NCBI GenBank assembly: GCA_000998045.1
Contig: LCCS01000008.1
Coordinates: forward strand, 1 to 32,550
DNA: 32,550 nt
DNA from: Parcubacteria group bacterium GW2011_GWD2_42_14
GTDB taxonomy: Bacteria > Patescibacteriota > Minisyncoccia > Phycocordibacterales > UBA12088
Direction of reading: 5' to 3'
Shown: piece after piece, positions 24,225-31,921 of the stretch
Layout of the letters: every line of letters begins with the position of its first letter
Numbering within the stretch: position 1 is the first letter of the stretch
Translations under genes and position numbers: made by a program
The notes under the pieces: generated by a model
Databases searched by the model: none
Seen by the model: the letters and a program-made list of their open reading frames with translations, nothing else
Told to the model about the DNA's origin: nothing

Positions 24225-25124
24225 TTAAATTGGAGTTGGGATAATCATATGCGGATGCGGATTATAGTCTGTGAGCGTAAAGTGTTCTCGTCGAGCGTCT
24301 AAAACAGTAGTGATTTTTTCATCCAGCGTAACAGTAGGGAAAGGACGAGGTTCTCGTTTCAAAAGCTCTTCAACAAAAGGAATCTGACTTTCATAGAGGT
24401 GTGCATCGGAAATAGTGTGTACATACTCTACAAAGGTGTATCCGATTTCACGAGCGATAAGCATACCAAGAGCCGCGTACTCAATCATGTTGAGGACTAC
24501 GCCGACAGGGACGTCACCGCTTCGTTGAAAATGATGCAGTGATAGTTCCTTTGTTTCAGGAAAAGCGAGGACATGTACCCAGCCGTGGCAGGGAGCGACT
24601 ACTACTTTGCGTTTTAATTCACTGTGTTGAAGAGCGTAGAACGGAATCCAAGGTGAAAGGAAGTGGGTGCGGAGATAGGGACGTTCCATAATTTGCTTGA
24701 TAAGGTGCTCAACTTGATTAAAGGGTGTTCCGTCGGCTTGGGGAAAGCTTGTCCATGCTGCGCCGTACGAACCGTCACCGAGGTCATGTTCAGGAAGGTC
24801 AAAGACCTCACATTTTTCTTTCGTAACCCATTTCTCCCAAAAGACTGCAGGGCAACCGTACTCCTTGAGCGACTCAAGTGTCCGAGCACCATGTAAAAAA
24901 CCGATAAGTTCTCCTAGTGCTCCGGGAAATGATTTGGTGTTGTCGCGAATGGGTTGCAATGGAAATCCATTACGCATATCGAAACGGAGTTGTGCTCCCA
25001 AAACCATAAGTGCGTCTTCTCCATGTATAGGGTGAATTCTTCTTCCTGTAGTAAGGATGCGTCGAAGTAAGTCTTGGTACTGTGTATCCGGTGTTCTCTC
25101 GTGTAGTGGTTTGTAGGTAATCAT
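24225..25124 (-). CDS. thyA: Thymidylate synthase (divergent)
   Basis: 'LQPIRDNTKSFPGALGELIGFLHG', 'VVAPCHGWVHVLAF' (catalytic Cys), 'HHFQRSGDVPVGVVLNMIEYAALGMLIA', 'LTDYNPHPHMIIP'. Confidence 0.88.
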   Translation of the reverse strand: MITYKPLHERTPDTQYQDLLRRILTTGRRIHPIHGEDALMVLGAQLRFDMRNGFPLQPIRDNTKSFPGALGELIGFLHGARTLESLKEYGCPAVFWEKWVTKEKCEVFDLPEHDLGDGSYGAAWTSFPQADGTPFNQVEHLIKQIMERPYLRTHFLSPWIPFYALQHSELKRKVVVAPCHGWVHVLAFPETKELSLHHFQRSGDVPVGVVLNMIEYAALGMLIAREIGYTFVEYVHTISDAHLYESQIPFVEELLKREPRPFPTVTLDEKITTVLDARREHFTLTDYNPHPHMIIPTPI

Positions 25125-25184
25125 AGGTAGGTATGTTGTTTCTGTACTAAGCTGGTAAGGTCGTCAATAGTGAGACTCGTTATG

Positions 25185-25190
25185 TATAAT
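25185..25190 (+). promoter_or_regulatory. -10 box TATAAT of dut (short leader)
   Basis: Perfect TATAAT ending 16 nt before ATG 25207. Confidence 0.55.
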
Positions 25191-25206
25191 AGTATCATAT
25201 ACTCAC

Positions 25207-25635
25207 ATGACATTACCCTTGAAAGTACTCAGGATTGATTCCACAGTAAAACTTCCCACATATGGACATGCGGGGGATGCGGCATGCGACTTGTTTGCCG
25301 CGCACGAAGTCACGATAGCCCCCGGAGAACGGGTGCAGGTGGGCACAGGTGTCGCGTTTGAAATACCAGAGGGTTATGCCATGTTCATATGGGATAAGAG
25401 TGGGCTGTCTCACAAGCATGGGTTAAAAACGCTTGGTGGTGTTATTGATGCAGGGTATCGAGGTGAGGTGCAGGTGGGGGTTGTTAATCTGAGTGACGTT
25501 CCGTATACCATAGAAAAGAACCATAAAGTAGCACAAATGGTACTGCAAAAAATAGAAACCGTGGAGCTTGTGGAGGTTGAAGAACTCTCGGTATCTTCCC
25601 GTGGTGCGGGCGCTTTTGGGAGTACGGGTAAATAG
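25207..25635 (+). CDS. dut: dUTP diphosphatase
   Basis: 'HAGDAACDLFA', 'WDKSGLSHKHGLKTLGGVIDAGYRGEVQV', 'KVAQMVLQKI', 'SSRGAGAFGSTGK': all five dUTPase motifs. Confidence 0.95.
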   Translation: MTLPLKVLRIDSTVKLPTYGHAGDAACDLFAAHEVTIAPGERVQVGTGVAFEIPEGYAMFIWDKSGLSHKHGLKTLGGVIDAGYRGEVQVGVVNLSDVPYTIEKNHKVAQMVLQKIETVELVEVEELSVSSRGAGAFGSTGK

Positions 25636-25643
25636 GCGTACTA

Positions 25644-25700
25644 TATAATATGGTAGAACTTACGGAAACGGCGCGAACTGCATCCGTTACGTAAGTTCTA
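25644..25700 (+). promoter_or_regulatory. glyA promoter (TATAAT 25644-25649) and 5'-terminal leader hairpin (25654-25700)
   Basis: TAGAACTTACG...CGTAAGTTCTA (11-bp perfect) with inner AACGG/CCGTT; hairpin starts about where the TSS should fall. Confidence 0.6.
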
Positions 25701-25743
25701 TAAATACTTTTCAAATTTTTTATACGATTTAATACAGAAATAC

Positions 25744-27009
25744 ATGGAGTATCCTTTTTTAGCAAAGCAAGACAAAATGATACATGACGCACTCTTGGGA
25801 GAGGAGCGACGAGAGGCAGAAGGGTTGGAACTGATTCCAAGTGAGAACTATGTGTCGCGTCCGGTACTCGAAGCTCTCGGTTCAGTGTTTACCAACAAAT
25901 ACTCAGAAGGGTATCCGGGGAAGCGCTACTACGGTGGGCAAACATACACCGACGTCGTAGAGACACTTGCGATAGAGCGGGCAAAGGAGCTTTTTAGATG
26001 TTCGTATGTAAATGTACAGCCACTCTCGGGCGCACCAGCAAACATTGGAACATACTTCGCACTCCTTGAGCCGGGGGACACTGTTCTTGGAATGGATCTT
26101 ACTCATGGTGGACACCTTACGCACGGCCACCCTGTAACAGCGATAACCAAAATATTCAACTTTGTACGGTACAAGATGAAGGAAGTGGAGACAGGGGAAA
26201 TAGATTATGATGAGATGCTCAAGGTCGCAAAAAAGGAAAAACCAAAGCTTATCCTGGCTGGCTTTAGTGCATACTCCCGTGAACTCGATTATGAGAAGTT
26301 TGTTGCTATTGGTCGCGAAGTAGGGGCGCTCGTTATGGCAGACATTGCACACATCGCAGGACTCATAGCAGGAGGTGTGGCAAAGAACCCTTTTGAAGCT
26401 GGGTTTGACCTTATGACGACGACGACCCACAAAACACTCCGTGGTCCCCGTGGAGGTATGATTATGGTACGAGAAGATGAGGAGATTGCAAAGAAAATAG
26501 ACAAGACTATTTTCCCAGGGCTACAGGGTGGTCCACATATGAACAACATCGCTGCAAAGGCTGTAGCATTTGGTGAAGCACTTCAACCATCATTCAAGGT
26601 GTATGCGGAGCAGATTTTGAAAAACGCAAAGGCAATGGAACGTGTATTGGAAGAGCGAGGCGTGCGCATGATAGGAGGAGGGACGAGCAATCACCTCATT
26701 CTCGCGGACGTTTTTGGCTCGCTGAATATCGGGGGAGCGGAAGCGGAAGCGGTACTTGATGAGGTGGGTATCACCGTCAACAAGAACGTGATAGCTGACG
26801 ATATCCGTAAGCCGATGAATCCTTCTGGTATTCGCTTTGGTACACCCGCTATGACAACACGTGGTTTTACCGAAGAGGACTCAGCTCGTGTAGCACACCT
26901 CATGATTGACGCTATGGAGCACAAAGATGACGCTATTAAGAAAAAAGAAATTCACACTGAAATACAAACCCTTGCAAAACACCACCCGATACCGGAGACG
27001 TTTGTGTAA
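25744..27009 (+). CDS. glyA: Serine hydroxymethyltransferase
   Basis: 'LELIPSENYVSRPVLEALGSVFTNKYSEGYPGKRYYGGQ', PLP-Lys region 'MTTTTHKTLRGPRGGMI', 'FPGLQGGPHMNNIAAKA'. Confidence 0.97.
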   Translation: MEYPFLAKQDKMIHDALLGEERREAEGLELIPSENYVSRPVLEALGSVFTNKYSEGYPGKRYYGGQTYTDVVETLAIERAKELFRCSYVNVQPLSGAPANIGTYFALLEPGDTVLGMDLTHGGHLTHGHPVTAITKIFNFVRYKMKEVETGEIDYDEMLKVAKKEKPKLILAGFSAYSRELDYEKFVAIGREVGALVMADIAHIAGLIAGGVAKNPFEAGFDLMTTTTHKTLRGPRGGMIMVREDEEIAKKIDKTIFPGLQGGPHMNNIAAKAVAFGEALQPSFKVYAEQILKNAKAMERVLEERGVRMIGGGTSNHLILADVFGSLNIGGAEAEAVLDEVGITVNKNVIADDIRKPMNPSGIRFGTPAMTTRGFTEEDSARVAHLMIDAMEHKDDAIKKKEIHTEIQTLAKHHPIPETFV

Positions 27010-27010
27010 A

Positions 27011-27100
27011 CGAGGAACGAGTTTGTGAGTTCTGAGTAACGAGTTAGCGAATTGCGAGTTAAAAAGTTAAAAGTTCATAAAGTCGAAAGTTCGTAAAGCA
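27011..27100. repeat. Intergenic repeat tract, left flank of the accessory island
   Basis: Contains GAGTTCTGAGTAACGAG (27027-27043) and GAGTTAAAAAGTT (27056-27068), both repeated at 32016-32032 and 32038-32050. Confidence 0.8.
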
Positions 27101-27270
27101 TGCCCCGAAGCTCTGCTCTGGTACTGGGGTGTAATGTTATAAGCCTGCCCTAAATGTCCCAACCTGCATCTATTAAATAAATTATACCCGTCTCTATACA
27201 CTAGTTCTTTGAATATTTATATAAATATCTGTTACTATGTTTTTGTGAACTTAAGTTTAAAATTTTAAGC

Positions 27271-29082
27271 ATGTACAAATATAAAAACATGAACCCAGAA
27301 GTGGTTGAGAGAATAGTGTGGGGGATTCTGCTTGGAATAATTGCCGTACTGTCTTTCATGTATATGAATAGACCTAATCAGCGTATTCGCGTTATTGAAG
27401 ATTTAAACAATCCTGCTGAAATAACTCCTCTCGATTCGTCCTTGCTTGAAACACAATACTACCCATCTCCAAATGGTAGTCTTTCCTTTAATGCGCATTG
27501 GATTCAAGATAAAAATGTATGCCTATACGACGTTACTGATACTGATGGAAAATTAATTGATGTCACATCTATTTTGGGATTCAAGACTATATATTGCAGT
27601 TTTGAATCTGGTAAAAATAGTTCTTTTGAAAAATGGGTGGATGAAAATTCATTTTTAATAAGCGAAAATTATCGCACGATGTACTTAGTTGATCTGGTTA
27701 GTATGAGTGCTAAAGCATATGAAACTGGAAATCCGAACTATATATTTCGTGCTGTGAATGAATCATTTGATTATTGGGTTTTTCAAGACGGACCCACAGG
27801 TCCTTATGTGCTTCTAGATTCCAGTGCCAAAGTGATAAAAGTTATTGAAAATAAAACTTATAGGAGTGGTGATGGAGTATTAAACGATAAAGCAAATCAA
27901 GGATTTCTTTTTATTAGCAAAGTGAATAGTGCTGAAGGACTTTCTATATACTTTGATTTTCTACCTCTAGATTCAAAAATTCTTAAAAGAATACTGAAAA
28001 CAGAACCTGTTGAGGTTCCTGCAAGAGGGTGTAACTCGAATGGAAAATTTGAATCTGTTCCTGGTGAAATCATTTTTGTGCCTGGAGATTGTAGTAAGGT
28101 GGCAGATAAATACTTATCTACTGACGGCCGAGTTCATATCATAATTACTGATGATACAATGGCATACTGGAACACGTATGGGAGTCAGAAAAATGGCTTT
28201 ATAGTTACTAATCATCCATCGGACTGGTATAATCGACCTACCACAAATGGCTTATTAATGTCTAGTGACTCAGGTTTTATAGCAAATGGAATCCTCGCGC
28301 CAGGTGCCTATCCTGATGAATTTATTAGTATTGAATCTTACCCTACATCAAAAGATGTGGATGAATATTTTTCTGATGATGTTAACAACAAACAAATAGT
28401 AGAAAAAAAGTATATATCAATCGGAGCACACAACGCACTTTCTACCAAATCAACATATATAGATAAAAATTCTGGAACAAGAAAATTGTATTACGCCGCA
28501 TATATACAACAAGAAGGAAGAATATTATTAATTACTTCAATAAGGGAAGAAACAGCATCGACAACAAAATTTGAAAAAATATTTGATACTGTTGTTGGAA
28601 GTATAAAAATTATTGATGACAACAGTATTGGTGAAAAAGAAACTCTACCTGCAACAACAAGTCAAGCAGTTAAACCAATAGTGGTAACAAATATTCCTGC
28701 AGGTTGGACAACCTACACAAACGAAGAAAAACGATTTGGCTTTGCGTATCCAGTAAGTTGGGACATCTTTAAAAAGAATGACAATGATACTGACAAGTTT
28801 GGGTATGTGAATGTGTTTGGTGATGAGTATGAGTTTACGGCGACATATATAGAACATGGAATTGAACAAGATGGTGTAACCCTTAAACCGATTTCAGATG
28901 TCTATGTATCAGGAAAAAAAGCAAAAGCGTATGAAGCTAGTGTTGATGCTAACGTTGAGGGTGGACTGGAATTAATTGTAGGTGTTGCTAGTTGCAATTA
29001 CATAACATTTTTTGCATCCAATAAAACTTCGAATTCAAAAGACATGCTTTATAAATTAATCTCAACAGCGGTTTGCGAATAG
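27271..29082 (+). CDS. Hypothetical membrane-anchored protein, PsbP-like C-terminal segment
   Basis: N-terminal TM helix 'IVWGILLGIIAVLSFMYM'; C-term 'GWTTYTNEEKRFGFAYPVSWDIFKK...' resembles PsbP-like domains. Start could be 27289. Confidence 0.7.
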   Translation: MYKYKNMNPEVVERIVWGILLGIIAVLSFMYMNRPNQRIRVIEDLNNPAEITPLDSSLLETQYYPSPNGSLSFNAHWIQDKNVCLYDVTDTDGKLIDVTSILGFKTIYCSFESGKNSSFEKWVDENSFLISENYRTMYLVDLVSMSAKAYETGNPNYIFRAVNESFDYWVFQDGPTGPYVLLDSSAKVIKVIENKTYRSGDGVLNDKANQGFLFISKVNSAEGLSIYFDFLPLDSKILKRILKTEPVEVPARGCNSNGKFESVPGEIIFVPGDCSKVADKYLSTDGRVHIIITDDTMAYWNTYGSQKNGFIVTNHPSDWYNRPTTNGLLMSSDSGFIANGILAPGAYPDEFISIESYPTSKDVDEYFSDDVNNKQIVEKKYISIGAHNALSTKSTYIDKNSGTRKLYYAAYIQQEGRILLITSIREETASTTKFEKIFDTVVGSIKIIDDNSIGEKETLPATTSQAVKPIVVTNIPAGWTTYTNEEKRFGFAYPVSWDIFKKNDNDTDKFGYVNVFGDEYEFTATYIEHGIEQDGVTLKPISDVYVSGKKAKAYEASVDANVEGGLELIVGVASCNYITFFASNKTSNSKDMLYKLISTAVCE

Positions 29083-29175
29083 ATTTATATTTTGTTGGTT
29101 TGATGACATTTAGGAAGGGTTTATTGACCACCACGGTAGTAAATGAAAGAATTGAATTGGAAAGAGCGACAAAAA

Positions 29176-29309
29176 CTAACGGTGCGAAAGTCGGGGAACA
29201 AGCCCGCAAACTAAATCTACTCTAGTACTGCAAAGCAGTACGTGCCGTAGGCACAAGAGTAGACTTGGTGTGCGGGTAAACTGGTTGTTGAGGATTGGCC
29301 CCGTTAGAG
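29176..29309 (+). ncRNA. Candidate structured RNA or folded-DNA element with branched tip
   Basis: CCCGCA/TGCGGG, ACTAA/TTGGT and TCTACTCT/AGAGTAGA stack into a long helix (29203-29276) capped by GTACTGC-aaa-GCAGTAC and GTGCC-gta-GGCAC; outer AACAA/TTGTT, CGGGG/CCCCG and CTAA/TTAG. Confidence 0.55.
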
Positions 29310-29367
29310 ACCTAAAACAAAGATGACGTTCTATTTTTACGTCGCTTTTGCTTTGCACAGTAGATAA

Positions 29368-29480
29368 TATTAATGAGGTCGGACCTCATTAATACTCTAA
29401 CGGGATCGGGAGGAGAATTTAGGAGGTCGGACCTCCTAAACATAAGGAGGAGAAATAGTTTGGAAAGGGTGGCTGACCCT
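29368..29480. repeat. Palindromic block A
   Basis: TATTAATGAGGTC-g-GACCTCATTAATA then CTCTAACGGGATCGGG then TTTAGGAGGTC-g-GACCTCCTAAA then AAGGAGGAGAAATAGTTTGGAAAGGGTG. Confidence 0.75.
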
Positions 29481-29534
29481 TCGGCACCTGGGTTCGATTT
29501 ACAAATTATATATTTCTGATAGATTCTGTGACAG

Positions 29535-29798
29535 ATGTGGTTTTGGAAACTTTTCAATGAGAAAAAAATGACCTTAGAAACTTTTCTGAAGCGTGTCACG
29601 TATGCGTGTTTAGCTATGTGTTTGTTTTCAAGTCTATTTCTAATTTTGTTAACGGTATATTATCTGTCTTCTGTTGCAGCTAACGGTGCTGCCACTCGAG
29701 AAATAGGTGCCTGGTTTTTTCCCCGGGCAATTGGAGGATTGTTGTTGCTTATTGCCTCGTACATACCTGGTAAACTATGCAACCTTATCAAACGTTAA
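29535..29798 (+). CDS. Small two-TM hypothetical protein
   Basis: 87 aa with two hydrophobic helices; a start at 29568 (MTLETFLKRV) is plausible; followed by a terminator. Confidence 0.45.
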   Translation: MWFWKLFNEKKMTLETFLKRVTYACLAMCLFSSLFLILLTVYYLSSVAANGAATREIGAWFFPRAIGGLLLLIASYIPGKLCNLIKR

Positions 29799-29815
29799 CA
29801 AAAGTTCTTCAGTAC

Positions 29816-29843
29816 AAAGACCTGCACAATCGTTCAGGTCTTT
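29816..29843 (+). terminator. Intrinsic terminator-like hairpin
   Basis: AAAGACCTG-cacaatcgtt-CAGGTCTTT followed by T-rich sequence. Confidence 0.65.
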
Positions 29844-29870
29844 AGTCTTTATAGGTTTTTTTCAAATCAT

Positions 29871-29900
29871 CACATTAACACACGGTCGTGTACTAAAGTA
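29871..29900. promoter_or_regulatory. Palindrome copy 3 (degenerate left arm): CACATTAACACACGGTCGTGTACTAAAGTA
   Basis: Identical 12-nt core ACACGGTCGTGT and a right arm identical to copy 2. Confidence 0.65.
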
Positions 29901-29970
29901 CTGTTTTTAAAATTATACAAATCTACTTGAAAGGAGGGGAATACTTGGCTTACCCTATTTCTATTCAAAG

Positions 29971-30080
29971 ATTATTAAGGAGGTCGGACCTCATTAATAC
30001 TCTAACGGGATTGGGCTAAAACAAAATAGCTATTTTGTTCGTCCGATAATAATTAGAAGGGGAAGTAGTTTGGAAAGGGT
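29971..30080. repeat. Palindromic block B, diverged direct repeat of block A
   Basis: GGAGGTCGGACCTCATTAATACTCTAACGGGATTGGG, a different central palindrome ACAAAATAGCTATTTTGT, then GAAGGGGAAGTAGTTTGGAAAGGGTG. Confidence 0.75.
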
Positions 30081-30243
30081 GTTAGATTTCGTTTCTCAAA
30101 TACTAGAGCATGAAAAGTAGGAAATTATTGTACCCGTCCCCAATAACTTTGTTAATATACCAGCTTATCATTTACAAATATTATAGTCTTTATTTACAAC
30201 ATGCATTGTGTACTGTGAAAGTAATTAAATTAACAAAAGGTAT

Positions 30244-30281
30244 TTGACATATATAAACAATGGAATATTATGTTTATATAT
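30244..30281 (+). promoter_or_regulatory. Promoter TTGACA-N16-TATTAT overlapped by an 11-bp perfect inverted repeat (putative operator)
   Basis: TTGACA 30244-30249, TATTAT 30266-30271; ATATATAAACA (30249-30259) / TGTTTATATAT (30271-30281). Confidence 0.7.
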
Positions 30282-30307
30282 TAATATGATTAATTATCAA
30301 TACATAC

Positions 30308-30529
30308 ATGGACACAAATAAACTTTTAGAATCTATTTCAAAAAAACTCGGCGTAATAATTGCATTAAATTTAGTATCAATGAATAGTAAAGCAACGGCG
30401 ACCGAAAACATTGAAATGTTGGATCGATTTGGTTTGTCACCTATAGAAATAGCAGAAATATTAAATACCTCAACAAATACAGTAAATGTAACAAAGAGTC
30501 GTATTAAAAGTAATAAAAATAAAAAATAA
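30308..30529 (+). CDS. Small HTH protein (sigma-70 r4-like), operon gene 1
   Basis: 'MLDRFGLSPIEIAEILNTSTNTVNVTKSRIKSNKN'. Confidence 0.65.
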   Translation: MDTNKLLESISKKLGVIIALNLVSMNSKATATENIEMLDRFGLSPIEIAEILNTSTNTVNVTKSRIKSNKNKK

Positions 30530-30531
30530 TT

Positions 30532-30741
30532 ATGGAAAACAAACAACAATATTCACTGCAAGCTCTTGAATTAAAACTTCAGAAAGTTGCAAACCTTATA
30601 GAACATTTGATTGCAGTGGAGATGTATAAAGGTGGGGCAACACAACCTGATGTAGCTGTAAGTCTAAGTATGTCGGTAGGAAAAGTTAACAAACTAGTAA
30701 AAGGGGTTAAGTCTTTAAAAGAGAACAATGGCAAAAAATAA
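30532..30741 (+). CDS. Small HTH-like protein, operon gene 2
   Basis: 'ALELKLQKVANLIEHLIAVEMYKGGATQPDVAVSLSMSVGKVNKLVKGVK'; begins 2 nt after gene 1. Confidence 0.65.
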   Translation: MENKQQYSLQALELKLQKVANLIEHLIAVEMYKGGATQPDVAVSLSMSVGKVNKLVKGVKSLKENNGKK

Positions 30742-30937
30742 AAAACGAGTAGTTCTTACTCTTGAAGAAAAGTTATGCAAAGCAGTTCAAGTATTGTTTG
30801 TATTACACGCCCGTCAGATTGATATGAGTAACAAAGAAATACGAGAATTACTTGGTGGTGATCAAGCAGAAATTGATGCAGTGGCAAAAGTTATTAATAA
30901 GGCCATAAAACGATATGGGAAAAAGGTTGGAAAGTGA
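30728..30937 (+). CDS. Small HTH-like protein, operon gene 3
   Basis: 'TLEEKLCKAVQVLFVLHARQIDMSNKEIRELLGGDQAEIDAVAKVINKAIK'; overlaps gene 2 by 14 nt. Confidence 0.65.
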   Translation: MAKNKKRVVLTLEEKLCKAVQVLFVLHARQIDMSNKEIRELLGGDQAEIDAVAKVINKAIKRYGKKVGK

Positions 30938-31625
30938 GATCCGTGAACATCTTATTGAGGTTCTCGGTTTAACTAAAGGTTCATTGGCCGCACGTATTTC
31001 TGAAATAAAACTTGAACATCCTCAACTTACACCTGCGGCCGCAGCTCAGATGTTTGCTAGACGGAAGAATAAATCAATAATGCGTTTTTTAAACGATGAA
31101 GATAAAAGGACTTTAGCTACGGTTATAAATACTGTTACTTCATCAACAGTAACTTCACGAGTATATAGTGTGCAAAATAAAAAAGTTAAATCGGAACCGA
31201 TCTTGAATTTTCATTCCGAAGATTGCTTTGTTAAAAGACACATACAAGAAATAAATGACACATATCATGCTGCTTGTTACACAGCTACGTTTATTCTCTG
31301 TAGGAAAGTGATGGAAAACCTAATAGTTCAGATACTTAAAAATAAGTTTCCGGAAAACAAGAGTCTTTTTGAAGATACCAAGAGTCGAAGGAACTTGGAT
31401 TTCAGTGTTGTTTTGGATAATCTATATAAAAAACGTACGGAGTTCTCTATTTCTGGCGGAAAGGTGATTGAGCGCATAAAACAAAAAACTACACCATTTA
31501 AAAGTGACGCTAATAACAAAGCTCATTCACTTTTTCATATAGCTTCTCGAAAGGAAATTGAGGAAGCTAACATTCAAGAAATTTTCGACTTGATTATAGT
31601 TGTAATGAAAGAAGTTGGTCTATAG
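30915..31625 (+). CDS. Hypothetical protein, N-terminal 'AAAQMFARR' helical domain + possible HEPN/DUF4145-like C-terminal domain, operon gene 4
   Basis: 'SLAARISEIKLEHPQLTPAAAAQMFARRKNKSIMRFLNDEDKRTL' and 'INDTYHAACYTATFILCRKVMENLIVQILKNKF...NNKAHSLFHIASRKEIEEANIQEIFDLIIVVM'; overlaps gene 3 by 23 nt. Family call tentative. Confidence 0.6.
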   Translation: MGKRLESEIREHLIEVLGLTKGSLAARISEIKLEHPQLTPAAAAQMFARRKNKSIMRFLNDEDKRTLATVINTVTSSTVTSRVYSVQNKKVKSEPILNFHSEDCFVKRHIQEINDTYHAACYTATFILCRKVMENLIVQILKNKFPENKSLFEDTKSRRNLDFSVVLDNLYKKRTEFSISGGKVIERIKQKTTPFKSDANNKAHSLFHIASRKEIEEANIQEIFDLIIVVMKEVGL

Positions 31626-31841
31626 TTTTTCTTCAATATATTTCTGTGCATGAGAAGTGCCAAAACGTAAAGCTTCTTCATCTGAAATTTCTTTATCAAT
31701 ATTTTCAATAAACTTAACAACACCATCCCACCCATTATTGGTTTTTTGCATTACTTCCCACGCGACTGAGCAATGATTCTCCAGTCGATTGTGTATGTCT
31801 ACACAGATTTTATAGCCTTTATACATTGTTTCTTTTTCCAT
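31620..31841 (-). CDS. Small hypothetical protein, convergent with the HTH operon
   Basis: 73 aa, 'MYKGYKICVDIHNRLENHCSVAWEVMQKTNNGWDGVVKF'; stop overlaps the stop of the preceding gene. Confidence 0.55.
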   Translation of the reverse strand: MEKETMYKGYKICVDIHNRLENHCSVAWEVMQKTNNGWDGVVKFIENIDKEISDEEALRFGTSHAQKYIEEKL

Positions 31842-31921
31842 ATTGGCTTTCTTGTTTATATAAATTTAGTATAGCATATACAAAACACATCATTTCTAAT
31901 GCGTCTCGTGCTAGCTCTAAC

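Noticed and set aside
27100-27130. CCCC...GGGG hairpin downstream of glyA
   Set aside because: Only a 4-bp outer stem with a long weak loop and no T-tract; not convincing as a terminator.
29103-29225. 40-aa ORF MTFRKGLLTTTVVNERIELERATKTNGAKVGEQARKLNLL
   Set aside because: Plausible composition but very short, and it ends inside the structured element; could be a gene remnant, insufficient support.
29461-29500. Possible tRNA or tmRNA end (GGGTTCGATTTAC)
   Set aside because: T-loop-like string only; flanking bases cannot form a T-stem or acceptor stem.
29174-30087. Integron attC sites (CTAAC...GTTAGAG; TCTAAC...GTTAGAT)
   Set aside because: Ends are suggestive, but GTTAGAG violates GTTRRRY, L boxes and spacers are not in the right arrangement, block B lacks the long imperfect hairpin, and no integrase is visible. 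Worth an IntegronFinder run but not claimed.
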